NCBI RefSeq assembly: GCF_035222275.1
Contig: NC_085882.1
Location: forward strand, 2,487,501-2,551,500
DNA: 64,000 bases
DNA from: Podospora bellae-mahoneyi
Lineage: Eukaryota; Ascomycota; Sordariomycetes; Sordariales; Podosporaceae
Reading direction: 5' to 3'
Shown: positions 1 through 11,251 of the stretch, one piece after another
How the letters are laid out: each line of letters begins with the position of its first letter
Numbering within the stretch: position 1 is the stretch's first letter
The notes under the pieces: model-generated
What the model was told of the DNA's origin: nothing
The model's input: only the letters and a program-made list of their open reading frames with translations
Databases searched by the model: none
Position numbers and translations under genes: made by a program

Positions 1-2792
1 CCAGAAGGCTTGATCGTGGGTAGTCAGTTGTCAGCATTTTGGGGAAGAGGAAAGACAAGAGATAATGGGTGGGTGGTGGATGGATTATTCGTTGCTAGAG
101 CCGACAGGTTGACAACTCATCATTCACTGCCTCCTTTTTGGTTGGGAATTTGAAGGATGGGATGGAAAACCGCCCCTTCCCCCCTGCGGTTCGTCTTGTT
201 CCCTCTCTCACCGCTGTCGCAGCGCATGATCATGGTTGATCATGGGCTTCCAGCTCCTGCACTGGAACTCTTCGTCTGGTGTGCGTGGTGGAGTTAAAAG
301 GTCCCTGACGTAGGTAGGTACCCTACACACCGAGTAGGGTTGGGCGATCTTATCAGGTGCCAGATAAGTTATCGCCCATCTCATCATCAGGACGGTCGGT
401 TGTCTATAACACCCGGTGGTGGTAAGGGGGGGGGGCCTTCTTATCGAGATATTAATGAACCTCTCCCCAGAATCTCACGAACCATCACATCACCGCCGCC
501 AGATGTGAAGCAAGGGTTCACAACAGCAGCGTCACGAACGGGCCCCACAGAAAACCTGGCCGTGCCGCCGGGGAGAAGGGAGGTGCCCAGTAGAAGCGTG
601 TGAGATCGAATCGTTCGGCGGAGAGCGCGGCCCATCTCAAACAAGCCAGGCCCATTTTTATTTTTTTATCTCCTTCCTACCGTCGGCATGGGCACAGTTT
701 TTGGTTGGATGCACACACCCTTCATTTCGTTAGTGCAGTCCCACTTTTTGGGGGCGTGTGGGTGGGGGTGGGTGGATTGATTTTGACGACTTTTTGATTG
801 GTCTTCTTTTTTCCCCGGCTTGGCTTCTGGCTTGATATGGGAGGTGTGGATTCACCTCACCTTGGGGAACTCACCGAGGTGAGAGATAAGGGGGACAGGG
901 ACGGATGGATGTGTACGACGATGGCACTGGAACAACAACGGAGATGACGATGGTCTGGATCAAATGTGAGAGAGGTTTGGTTGCCGAAACTCGAAGATGG
1001 GATTTGGTATGTATGGAACGGTGATACAGGGCATGTGCTATGCAACGCACGGGTTTTGTTTCTCTTTACAAGAGTTTCTTTTTTGTTGCTGTTACACAGA
1101 GAGGAGATGCAGGGTGTTATATGGGGTTGGATGTTGGTTGCTCCCTTTTGTTCACCGGAAACCGCTCCCTCGATGGTTGACTGCCATGTCAGCAGCTTGA
1201 GGAGGAGGGGTTGTGTGACGGGCAAGTGGAACGGGGAAAAGGCTTGTCTTTTTGGTCCGTTGACACAGGTGACAGACAGACTGGATGTCACGAGGGTGAT
1301 GGGGTATGCGTGCTACGGTATGATATCCGAAATAGATGCCGTGTGCTGCTTAGTTTGTGGCTCGAAGATTTAGTCTCAGCGCTGTCTTTCGGTTGGTGAT
1401 TTGGTGTCTCAGTGCCACTGTCATACTGTCATACGCGGATTTTGCCTCTCTCCGGCGATGGGGCCAACCTACCCAGGTAGGTTCTGAAAGTAATGATAAT
1501 TAAGATAAATATAAGCATCTTGCCCTAGATCACTATTTCGTTAAGCCTCCTGCTGAGTGAAGATCCATCTTTAGTCCATGGACACCATTACCGCACATAT
1601 CAACACCTCAGTCCCAAGTCTAACCGACTCAGTGGACCAACAACACATGTTCTTTGCCGTCACGTCAGGATGGGTGAAACTCGCACATCAATCAATGTTC
1701 CCGAGGCGGTTCTACATTCATAGCATAGCCATGACCTGAAGCTAGAGTCTCGAAAAAAGATTCCTCAAACTTGACCAAGAAGCAGTCGAAAAGGGATCTT
1801 TACCCATGAAGTTTAGGTTGTTCTACAAGCACAAGCTCACAATCCATGGTGGAATGTGACATGTAAACCGCCTGCCATCTCCCTGCTCAACAAGGCAAAT
1901 AAAACACCATCTATAAGACGCGGCCAGCATATCAGGCCAGCACCCCCAACCCACGTTCTCCCATCTGCCCGAATCCTCACCAGCCGGACAGTTTCCTTCT
2001 GCACCTGCCCATCCATCGATCTGATCCGTAGCATTAAACGGCGCGGCCTTCCCACCAAGCCTACCTACCTAGCCAGATCTAACCAGGTTGACTTGACCCT
2101 TCCGGCCAGCGCAGCAGCCGGCTGAAACCTACAAGGCCACACGCAGCCCCTCCAGGGCCGCAGCAACCATGATGTCATTGGCCGCTAGGCCGTCAAGCAG
2201 GCCGGTAGGAAGCGATCGGGTGTGGTTTGTTTGTGAGCTTGACAAGCCAGGATGCAGTAGCTTGCCGTGATCAAGCAGTGTGCTTGTTCGGAGATGTGTA
2301 GATAGTTATACTGGATATGCCCACGCCGCAATGTGTTATTGTTGTTTTGGAGATATCGTAAGAAGTCAGAGACTAAGACAGGCTCTCCGCCGCTTGCAAC
2401 GACAACTTATGGTTGTTGCTGTTCACGATAGTTACCAAGTGTCAAAAAGCCCAGGCGAAACACAGGGTATGGGATCTTCCAAGTTTGTCAAGAGCATATA
2501 GTACAGTCATCCCTCCATTATATGAATAACAACTACGAAAGCTGACAAGGTATTTCCTCCTACCCACCGCCCAATTCCGTTTCTTTGATAAACCTCCAAC
2601 TCCATGAACCGAAAAAGATCTTCTGTTCGCTCCGTTGGCTTACAAAAAAAAGATGCGAATAAAATTAAGGGGGTAGTAATCAGTCATTAAAACGTTTCCA
2701 ACCTCCTTTTTGCCCTTCTCCTCCATCATCACCTCCACTTTCTATCTTCTCTCTGGTATTCATAACTTCTCACTATAGTGCTTATAACCACT
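1..2792. other. Intergenic, no gene supported
   Basis: No open frame here shows domain content, coding-like codon use or splice-consistent continuation. The longer frames are shadows with His/Ser/Cys-rich, low-information translations. The stretch holds scattered CCTACC/GGTAGG words, including a perfect inverted repeat at 1466-1483. The last few hundred bases should carry the 3' untranslated region of the leftward gene that ends at 2793. Confidence 0.6.
1466..1483. repeat. Perfect inverted repeat AACCTACC-CA-GGTAGGTT
   Basis: Eight-base arms are separated by CA. The CCTACC/GGTAGG word recurs in other intergenic parts of the window, for example 39288-39300 and the tandem form near 2062. Its function is unknown. 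It could be a protein-binding palindrome or simply a common low-complexity motif of this genome. Confidence 0.6.
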
Positions 2793-3980
2793 CTATTTGT
2801 GGTCATCTCCATCAGGGTTATACGATGTCTCCCCCAGCATCTCTCCTCCACCCTGCACCGTCATGGTCTTTTGCGCTCCAGCTTGCGGTTGGCTCTGTAC
2901 TGTTGGTCCCGTCGCCGAGGGAATAGGAGGAACAACCGCTGGTGGAGGCGGTGCGTTCGACGCTCTGGCCGCCGCATTCGCCGTGGCAGCGTGAAGTCGC
3001 TGATCAAGCGCCTTCAACGCCAGAGCTCTCCTCCTTTCAGCTTCGGCGCGAGCACTACCCGGCACACCGCGCTGAGCAAAGTTGTGGTGGTGGTGGTCTC
3101 CCCGGGCGGCTGATACATCAGCAGCGCTGAAGGGTGTGCAAAGGCGCATAGCAACGAGGACGTTGAACACCTGATCTGAGATGCTCGAGGCCAGAGGCCG
3201 GACGGGGCCGGGGAAGAACTGGGCGAACGCAAAAGTCTCACTGGCGTCGCCGCGGAGGTGGGCGGGTTGCGACGCATCGAGATCGGGGAAGACGGGCTTG
3301 TAGAAGCGGAGGTAGGTCCAGCTTACGGTGAGGCCATAGATGGCGAGGAGGAACGAAGCGGCGGTGAGCATCGGGGTGAGGCAGAGGAGGGTGACGAGGC
3401 CGATGTAAAGGAGGGGAAATCGAGGTACCCGCAGGGAGAGGATGCCCCTGAAGAGGGTTACGGTGTGTGCGGGGACAAGTTGGCTGAAGGCGACGAGGAA
3501 GGAGATCTGGATGGGGATGGTTCCGGCGATGGTCATGAGCCTGTGTAGAGGTTGTTAGCCTTTGGTCATGCGCTCTGGTATAGCCGCTCAAGTGGTAACA
3601 TACGTCCACCCCTCATTTCTTGTCAGGGCAAAGAAGAAGATGGTGGTAGCAAAGACCAAGGCATTTGGCACAAGGGAAACGATGAGCAGGAACTTGGCAA
3701 GCTCCCGGCCTGACCAGGCACGTTCGAGGTAGCGGCCGCCATGGTAGAGTGTGAAGCCGGCAATGCTCAGGGTGAAGATGTTGCTCTCGACTAGTGTCGT
3801 CGTCAAAAAAGTCCAGGGGTAGACCAGTGATAGCTGTGGGATCAGGTTCAGATATGGGATAACGATTTCAGAGTTGGCCGTCCATTGTCGGTATCGTATA
3901 GCGGCGCTCAGCACTGACTGGACAAGCAGCACGATGAGGCAGATGCGCGTTACTGGCGGGATGTTTATTCGGGGCGGCAT
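2793..3980 (-). CDS. TMEM115/DUF1751 rhomboid-like Golgi membrane protein
   Basis: Two exons, 3604-3980 and 2793-3540, joined across a 63-bp intron (donor GTATGT, acceptor ACAG), give 374 residues. The N-terminal half is polytopic: a signal-anchor-like first helix after MPPRINIPP, then several hydrophobic segments up to about residue 215. A conserved-looking YPWTFLTTTLVE stretch precedes the Gly-Arg-Tyr-Leu-Glu region typical of the family. The C-terminal ~150 residues are soluble and rich in Ala, Arg and Pro, with an HHHH run. TMEM115 proteins are catalytically inactive rhomboid relatives of the Golgi involved in retrograde traffic, and no rhomboid GxSG motif is visible here. The start is the first ATG of the open frame. 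Family assignment is fairly secure; the precise role is inferred. Confidence 0.85.
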
Positions 3981-6965
3981 GGTGGGTGTTGACCTTTGGG
4001 TACTCCGTACTTTTTTCTGATCCGACGGCTTGTCTAAGGTGGTGCTCCTATCGCGCTTTCGTGTCTTGACGTCGGGCCCTCCCGTTTGCCGGAGTTTTTC
4101 CAGGCTTGGGAAAGGATTCAGGGCGGTTCGTGCCTCAGGCGCCCAGGCTGCCGCTCCTCAGGGTTGGCAGGCTGGCAGGGTTCGCCCGCCCGAACACAAC
4201 ACGAGGACCCAGGTTGTTTCATGCAGGCCCCTGCACAAAGAAGGAGTGGGGACGACATCTTAGATTGCGCACGAGCCATCCAACTTCAGTCGTCCACGCC
4301 ATCTCATCTCGGGCGGCACGAGCACGAGCGGTCAAGCCAGAGGTCAGAGTGAGGAATCTGGAAGGTCGAAAGGTCAAGCCCAACATGGGCGGTTTTCTTG
4401 TCATTTTCAATTTCATTTCGTTTTTCCTCACATCTCCGAGGACAGCTCATTTTCGACGGGAATTTATCTCATCATGGTAAGAAATCGGACATCGTTTGGT
4501 GGCATCTGCAGGGCTTGCGACACCACACACACGCACACACATCAATGCCCCGCTCCGCAGATCGTACGCCACCTCGGTCGAAGGCGTCCGTTGCATTCAA
4601 TATTTGGACACTGCTTTCGTGACTTGTGCCACTCTGTCATCCTCTTATCCTACTGTAATGTAAGGTTTGTTGGGCCGTACTGCGGTGAGCAACGCAGTCA
4701 TCTCGAGTTGATCTTTACAAAACCTCACAGGACGGATAAGGCGGGGTGTGATGGGGGGGTCACTAGGGAGCCTCCTTTCGGCCCACGACTCGGGCAGCCA
4801 TCTGGAAATTTTAGCCCGTTGAAGCTGGTTGCAGTCCAGTGGCACTGGTGCCTGCGGGTGCTTCTTGTTGATCTCTCGTTGCTGCTACTGGGCGGCGAAC
4901 GCAACTCGATCTTCTTTTCACAAGGTTTCATTTTGAAATTCGAGCCCGCCTCTTCAGGCTCGCTGCATGCCGAGATACCTGTCTCGGATACAAAAGCGGT
5001 GGTGGAAGCATCAGTACCGGTACCTCCCAGAAGCAGCCAGCACCATACAAAACCCATGTCACGATGCAACAATGGTGTCCAATCAGCACTCCCTGCACCG
5101 CAAGATCGAAAACCCCGGATCATGAACCCTGGCTCTGCCCAGAACACCACGACACACTGGCTCTGGCCGAATTTGGTTGGTCAAAATTCCGGAAGGCCTG
5201 TTGATTGTTCTTTGCAGCAGTCTCCTCCCCTCCCCTCCCCGCGCCCTCAGCTACTGTTGGATGAATAACGGTACACTAGGTGCCACGATGCTCCGGAGAA
5301 GGAAACACAGGCAGGATACGTTCTGATGGGCTTTGATTGATTGATTGCCTGCAGCAGTACCGCTCAACTACCCGCGCCGCCGATCTGCATCGGGTCCTTG
5401 GAACATGACCGGTGTTCGGTTGCTGTCCACAACGTACAGCACCACGGCGCCAGGGGCTGTATTTCACGGTCGGCCACATCATTCTTGTGCCGCACAAAGA
5501 AGCGCAACACAACGGCCTGCAGAGCCTAATTGGGAGCTTGTGCATCGAACAAGGGCGGCACCAGGCCTCCGTTTAGTAGCGAAGAGGCGGGGGCCATGCT
5601 CGAAGTTCGGCCACGATGATGACGGTATGTGTCAAATGGCGCCGGCGGGCCATGGACTGGCACACTGGTGGTGGGTGATAAGCTATGGATTGATTGGTCT
5701 CGGCAAAGCACCACGTTTCGATTAATTGCAGTACCTCCCTTCCCGCTCACCTTTCCCTTCCATTCTCTCCAAATTATGCACAGGCGAGATGGCATCAGAT
5801 CTGGCCAGGTCGAGTGTCGATTTGACGCAACCGCACACAGGGTGAGATGGAATACGGAACCCGGCCATGGCCGTGCTGGACAGGACAAGCTGAACTGAGG
5901 TTGGCTTTGTGTTAGTTCTAGCAGGGACAGGATGTCATGTACCGTTCCGTAAAACTGTATTTCGCAGCCGGCGTAAACCTAACCAGCCACGGTAATGTTG
6001 GTATTGGTGTGGGTTCAATCCGAAGAACGGGTTTCGGTCGCACGCTTGCGCGAGGCCAGGAAAGCCCTGCGACATTATTTACCGTGTGTGTCATTTTGGC
6101 CCCAGAGCACCTCCAGATAGCTTCTTTGTGCGTGAGACTCGCAGGCCAGCGGGTGGCACACAGTTAATTGCTTACCATCAGCAACCTGTGATGTTATCGT
6201 GGGAGACCTGGATACGCCCTACGCGGGGCAAGGGCAGAAAAAAGAGCGGTCTCACTCGCTCAGCAGGGCGATGGCGGGCAGCAGAAGCTTGCTACCCACT
6301 TTGTAGCTACAACACTGCACTGTACCTCCTGTCACAAACAAGCTGGAGGTGCGGAATCCAAACTTAAAACCAAACTACCGCCAGTCTGAGCGTCGCGGTT
6401 GGTGACAGCATGTCATGGGTGTCTGTGAGTTCGTCAGATCAGGGAGGTCAGCCAGTTGAAGACAGGATGATGTTATCGGGGGTTTGTCTGTGGCTCATTC
6501 AATTGTTCTTCAAGACTTCCCCCGTCCCCTCAGGCAGGGCATCAATCCATTTGACGGATGGGGAAATGCAATTGGCCTGGCGTGGTGAAGTTTGAGCGTG
6601 GTGAGGTAAGTTGCTGTTCCCATTTGGCTTAGCGTCCGGGGTGCGGTTTTAGTCGCTCGCCTAATAACAAGCGGCAGGGACCACTTGGCCGGTGGGAACC
6701 CACACCTCATTGGGCAAACCTGCACTGGGATTCTGGGTCGCTGGGGCCATCGCTGGCCCGAACGCTTGCAACCTCCAAATCTCAACCTTGCGCTTTCGAG
6801 GTCCCTTTTCATTCTCCATCACCAACAAATGCCAGATCCCTAATCGCCCTGTCACCAGCTCGCCGACGGACCAAATTGGACAGAAATACCCTCACCACCT
6901 GCGCTGGAAACTGAGTTTGGAAATCCCGCAACTTTGGCCGCCTTTTCGCCCCCGGTGCTCCGACA
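3981..6965. other. Intergenic, about 3 kb, no gene supported
   Basis: This is the shared upstream region of the divergent TMEM115-like and TBL1-like genes. The longest open frame (4474-5268, 264 codons) has no recognisable domain and low-information composition, and was rejected. A CACACA run near 4528-4540 and a CCCCTCCCCTCCCC run near 5226 are the only obvious simple repeats. It most likely holds promoters and 5' untranslated sequence. Confidence 0.55.
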
Positions 6966-9229
6966 ATGAAGGAATTACTCGACACTAACCGTGTCAACTA
7001 TCTCATCTGGAGGTTCGTTGTTTCTGTGCCCATCCCTTCAGCCCGACAACCTCCGGACTGCCTGGTGAGAGGGCGCTGCAGTCGCTGACTTTTGACAATT
7101 AGGTACTTATTGGAGTCAAGTATGTGGACTGCTCACTGGGAACAGCTCAGCTCACCCCGCCAGCTCTCGTGTTTCACGCGTTGAGCAACCAACAAAGTTG
7201 CGAGGCAAGCAGCAAGACGCACGCAGACAAACTGACCTCAGACAGATTATCGGGAAACCGCCGCCAAGCTGCAAAAGGAGTGGCGGATCCAAACGCCTCA
7301 CAGGCATTTTGACTATGCTCCGCACGTCAAGACATATGCATTGGTGAACCTTCTCAACAAAGGCCTTCAGTTTGAAGCGTATGAGAGACAGTTTGCTGAG
7401 CAAAAGGTACGGTGGCCCGATTTTATTGTTGTTGTGAAATTGACTCGACCTGTGGGCTGGCGCCCCCCATTCCGGTCTGCATGGAATTGGCGGGTGGTGC
7501 AAGTTCCAGGGGGCGGTAGTGCCGGGGTAACTGACAATTTTCTTGCAGGCGCCTCGTGATGTGCCGGCAACGGCCGAGGCGACACCGCGTGGGGTGTTTG
7601 GACCGCTCAAGTTCCAGCCCGACATGATGGAGGTGGAGGAGGATGAGGTGGAGGAGGAGGCAGAAGAATCCGAGGATGCAGAGTACGATGAAGACATCGA
7701 GAACCCAAGAAAGCGCGCGGTCGACCGGCATCTCGCCGTGTCGCATGGGTCGCCCGCTAAGCGGCAGAGACTGAGCAACGGCTACGACAACGGGGCGGAT
7801 TCTGCCACAACCCCCATGGAAATTGACCACCACCACCACCACCACCACCACCACCACCACCACAATGGCGCAGAAAACAACCACGCCTACCCATCGCCCC
7901 TGGAGGGTGAACAGGCCGCATCACCAATCCCTCACACCGAGGGGCCCTCGCGGGGCACACAGGTTGACGACACACGGGACCTCACCCAAGACACGGTGTT
8001 TCTGCGACTCGGCGCCGATGATTCCACAGAAGCTAGCGAAAACCCTATCGTGCTCATCAGCAAGTGGAACCCCAAAGACCCATCAATCTTGGCGACTGGC
8101 GGGACCGATGCGCTAGCCCGCATTTGGACGCTTCCGCGTGGAGCCGCCCCAGACGCCGCCCTGCCAGATCACGTGGACACGGCCCCTCGGTACCTCCATC
8201 TTGGTGATGACCTCCCCAATGACTCAACCGTCACCTCCATGGCATGGAGCTCCAATGGCGCTCTTATCGCCCTCGGGATTGAGATAGGAAACAAGTCCCG
8301 TCTTGGTGTGTGGGCTGCCGATGGTACCAGTGCCTACCGTTTCGAAGGCCTCGACTCCCCCATCACTAACCTCTGCTGGAGTCCCAATGACAAGTTCCTT
8401 TTGGCCATCTCACCGGATATGACCAATGGACTGGAGAACCCCCGGACTCTGATCCAGGTTTCGTCTCCGACCACGGTGAATCCGATGTCTCACATCCTCA
8501 ACTACGACATTCACAGCTACCCCGTCGATGCCACATGGATCGGCGAGAGCTCTTTTATTCTCTGCGGTCAAGGCATGTTGACTGCCTTCCGATGCACTGA
8601 AAAGGAGATTGTTCAGATCAGAGAGTTTGAAACACGCAAGGACGAGCGATTCCAGTATGTCAAGTTCGACTGGCGCTCTAGCCTTGTTGCCACTGGCAGC
8701 GAAGCGGGTTTCATTGATGTAAGTTTGTTCTTCAGCATCTAAAGGTTTTCATGTACTGACCTATGACTTGCAGATTTGGGATGAGTCCAGTAGGCGGCGT
8801 TCGATAAAAGCCCATGACGGCGCTATCACCGCTATGCAGTGGCAACCGCTGCAAGCGGACCCTGCGGAGGGCGAGAGGCTGTTGGTGTCCTGTGGCATCG
8901 ATGGCGGCATCTTTGTCTGGAACGTACTTGGAGGCCTGGAGAATAGGCCGAAGTACTCGATCACCTTGGATTCACCCCTTGCAGCAAATAGCCTCGCCAT
9001 TAGCCCCGACGGATCGCACATCGCTGTAGCAACACATGACAGAATCTTGATCTGGAAGCTTGGTGAACATCAAGTCCCTAAAGCCGGCTGGATGCCGAAT
9101 ACTGGGTGGCAGACCCCCAAGACGGGATCCGACTCGGGTGATTCCTTGCCATTCTTGGAGTGGGACTGCGAGGGCAAGAGACTGGTTCATGGTTTGGATA
9201 ACCGACTCGCTATCATTAACTTCCGGTAG
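6966..9229 (+). CDS. LisH-WD40 repeat protein, TBL1/Sif2-like corepressor subunit
   Basis: Five exons are inferred: 6966-7012, 7103-7119 (only 17 nt), 7246-7406, 7549-8718 and 8774-9229, giving 616 residues. The first three exons together encode a LisH dimerisation motif (NRVNYLIWRYLLES continuing NYRETAAKLQ), followed by an acidic Glu/Asp-rich linker and a run of 12 histidines. WD40 blades follow, with blade-end motifs such as ARIWTL, LGVWAA, VDATWIG, DIWDES, FVWNV and LIWKL. TBL1/TBL1XR1 and yeast Sif2 have this LisH plus C-terminal propeller arrangement and act in histone-deacetylase corepressor (SMRT/Set3-type) complexes in the nucleus. The frame joins exactly at every junction, and all introns have GT-AG ends. 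The family call is strong; complex membership is inferred from homologues. Confidence 0.88.
7828..7863 (+). repeat. (CAC)12 coding for twelve histidines
   Basis: A pure CAC triplet run lies inside the TBL1-like gene, between the acidic linker and the WD40 region. All twelve codons are CAC, so it can slip in length between strains. Poly-His is uncommon in this family and probably sits in a disordered linker. Confidence 0.95.
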
Positions 9230-10548
9230 AAGGGGCTTTCGGACCTACGAATACGCAACGACATGCCGCTTTCTTTCCCAATGAGAGATGGCGCCGCCCC
9301 AGATCCTATTCGACTGGGGCGCTTGGGCGAATAGGCTGCTCTGTGTGAGGTTTGGGGGGCCGTCTGGTTCGGTCAACATTTGCAACGGTGCCTATAGGAT
9401 TGGATTCCTGAGCGCAGAACCCCTAGCGGGAGTTTTCGAATGGCAACCTCCGACCTGTTAGTATTACGTGTTCCCCGGGACGTGCAGGAAGCGGAATTCC
9501 CGAGAATCGACGAGAAGCGGACCGGTATCAACATGAACTGAGGAGGCCGGAGAAACGACCAGTCACCGATACACCGAATTGGTGCCCGGCACTAGAAGGC
9601 ATTGGTCATCTACCAGTTCCTGTATGCGCATGATCAAACCTTACAAGGACCTGTACACGACCAGTTCGATTATTGCTGGAGCACAACCCGCCTACATGCC
9701 GTGCCGACAACCAGAAAAGTATCGAGCCAAGAAGCAAGCCCAGTATCGGAGACATGCCTCTCATCATCCCCGACATGGATGAGCAGTAGGGAGCTTTGGG
9801 GTTCAAATCACCCGGCCCAAACAGTGGGCAGTTTGGGGCTCTTTGAGTCCTGTCGTAAAGAATAATGCCAGAGAGATATTCCAGCATGGGCGGGGAAAAT
9901 AAAAAGACGGTGACGCTGCCAGTACACATCGGCAACGGTGCGTTGGAATGGGGGCGCGAACTAAACTTACCAAAAATAAATGCATGCTTTTTGGGAGTAA
10001 AGGTTGGGGCCAAACATACATGCGATGATATTTGAATAGCGGAGCGATGGGAATGATTTGGTTTAGAGCGTGGTTTTGGCTAGTCAACATTGAAAGCTTT
10101 ATAACGATACAGGTCGAGCGACGATTTTCTTTTTGTCGTGGTTTACATAGTATGCTATCTTGGAGTAGTGTGGCATCTAGCAGGCATCTAACAATAGAAA
10201 CTTGACATTACTGCGTTCTCTTCTGTATGAGTCTGAGGTGCCCTCCTGGTATGTGTTGAGTTAGTTGAGTGATCCAATATGACAAGTGTGGTAGGTGGTA
10301 TCTCGAATGAGATAACCCGGCACAATCCTTCCCAGAGCTTATTTGGCTGTCTGCATCGTAGCACGATGATTTTTAAGCAAGCCGGGAACTTTGGTCCGTC
10401 CTCGCATATGTTCATAGTATGCATGATTATCCGAAGACCGAGCTCTGTTCTATATAAACAACTTTGATGTACAAGCGAGGGTCAAGTAACTGCTGGTATG
10501 ATTGCCCCATCCTTCTTCCCTTTATACAAGTTTCTTGACAATTTCAGC
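9230..10548. other. Intergenic, no gene supported
   Basis: This is the 3' flank of the TBL1-like gene and the promoter of the GFA-domain gene. The open frames between 9579 and 10090 look non-coding on both strands. A TATAAA-like box lies near the right end. Confidence 0.55.
10451..10458 (+). promoter_or_regulatory. TATA-like box TATATAAA
   Basis: TATATAAA lies 91 bases before the chosen ATG of the GFA-domain gene, a plausible core promoter distance with a short leader. An in-frame ATG at 10498 lies between the box and the chosen start, so the exact initiation site needs transcript data. Confidence 0.4.
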
Positions 10549-11118
10549 ATGGCAACCTCGACCTCGCCAACCTCGGAGCTTGCCACCACCAGTGGTGAAA
10601 CAACCAAAAATGAGCAAACGTACCCCTGCTCCTGCCACTGCGGCTCGATAACCTTTACCGTGACCCTCTCCCCCCCGCTGGCAGAGCAGACAGTGATGGA
10701 ATGTAACTGCTCGATTTGTCGACGGGTTGGGTATCTACTTGTTTGTACGTCTCACTCCCCTCATCCCACCCCTTTCCCCCGTCATAGTGTGCTGAAATCA
10801 ACAGTCCCTCCCAAAGAAGCAGTCGTGTTCTCCGAAGACAGCCTCCCCCGCCTCTCCCGCTACCAGTTCAACACCAAACAAATCGACCACCTCTTCTGCG
10901 GTAATTGCGGCTCCAGCTTGGGCATCGACTTTCGCGAGTTTCGGCAGAAGGGGTACGGGATCAGCGTGAGGGCGTTCAACGATGTCGACCTGGAAGGGCT
11001 GAAGTACAAAAAGGGGGATGGAAAGGCCAAGCTCCCTCCTTATAGTGATTTATCCGGGGTCCAGTGGGCTTTGGACCACCCTGCTGGCGAGAACGAGCGG
11101 AAGGAAAAGGCTATGTAG
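10549..11118 (+). CDS. GFA-domain (CENP-V/GFA family) zinc protein
   Basis: Two exons, 10549-10744 and 10805-11118, give 169 residues. The intron (GTACGT...CAACAG, 60 bp) is required to restore the family sequence YLLV-FPPKEAVVF; unspliced translation also stays open but inserts an unrelated Pro/His stretch. The zinc ligands are visible as CSCHCGS, CNCSICRR and FCGNCGSS, the three cysteine clusters of the glutathione-dependent formaldehyde-activating enzyme fold. The first two would bind the structural and catalytic zinc. Fungal members are small cytosolic proteins of mostly unproven substrate, so formaldehyde or glutathione chemistry should not be assumed. An in-frame ATG at 10498 would add 17 residues; 10549 (CAGCATGG) was preferred because the family begins near the first cysteine cluster. 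It converges on the dehydrogenase gene with a 133-base gap. Confidence 0.85.
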   Translation: MATSTSPTSELATTSGETTKNEQTYPCSCHCGSITFTVTLSPPLAEQTVMECNCSICRRVGYLLVCTSHSPHPTPFPRHSVLKSTVPPKEAVVFSEDSLPRLSRYQFNTKQIDHLFCGNCGSSLGIDFREFRQKGYGISVRAFNDVDLEGLKYKKGDGKAKLPPYSDLSGVQWALDHPAGENERKEKAM

Positions 11119-11251
11119 TGAAGAAAAAATATGATAATGTTCTTTTCGCTTGCTAATGATGCAAAACCCTCCGCCCGCTGATACGCGGTATGTACATTCC
11201 CCTAACTTTACAAAAACAACCCCCCACACCTCGCGATCCAGTCGCCGACTT

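Noticed and set aside
283-300. GTTAAAAGGTC, the reverse complement of one repeat unit
   Set aside because: Only a single 11-base match, with no lead and no second unit. It is likely chance and was not counted as a third copy of the dispersed element.
4474-5268. 264-codon open frame in the intergenic stretch
   Set aside because: It has a true ATG, but the translation is low-information (His/Thr runs, Cys and Trp scattered), with no domain and no splice-linked continuation. It overlaps other open frames and is best explained by chance in GC-rich DNA.
10498-10548. Upstream in-frame ATG for the GFA-domain protein
   Set aside because: It would add 17 residues with Phe-rich sequence not typical of the family and lies close to the TATA-like box. 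The ATG at 10549 is preferred, though transcript data could reverse this.
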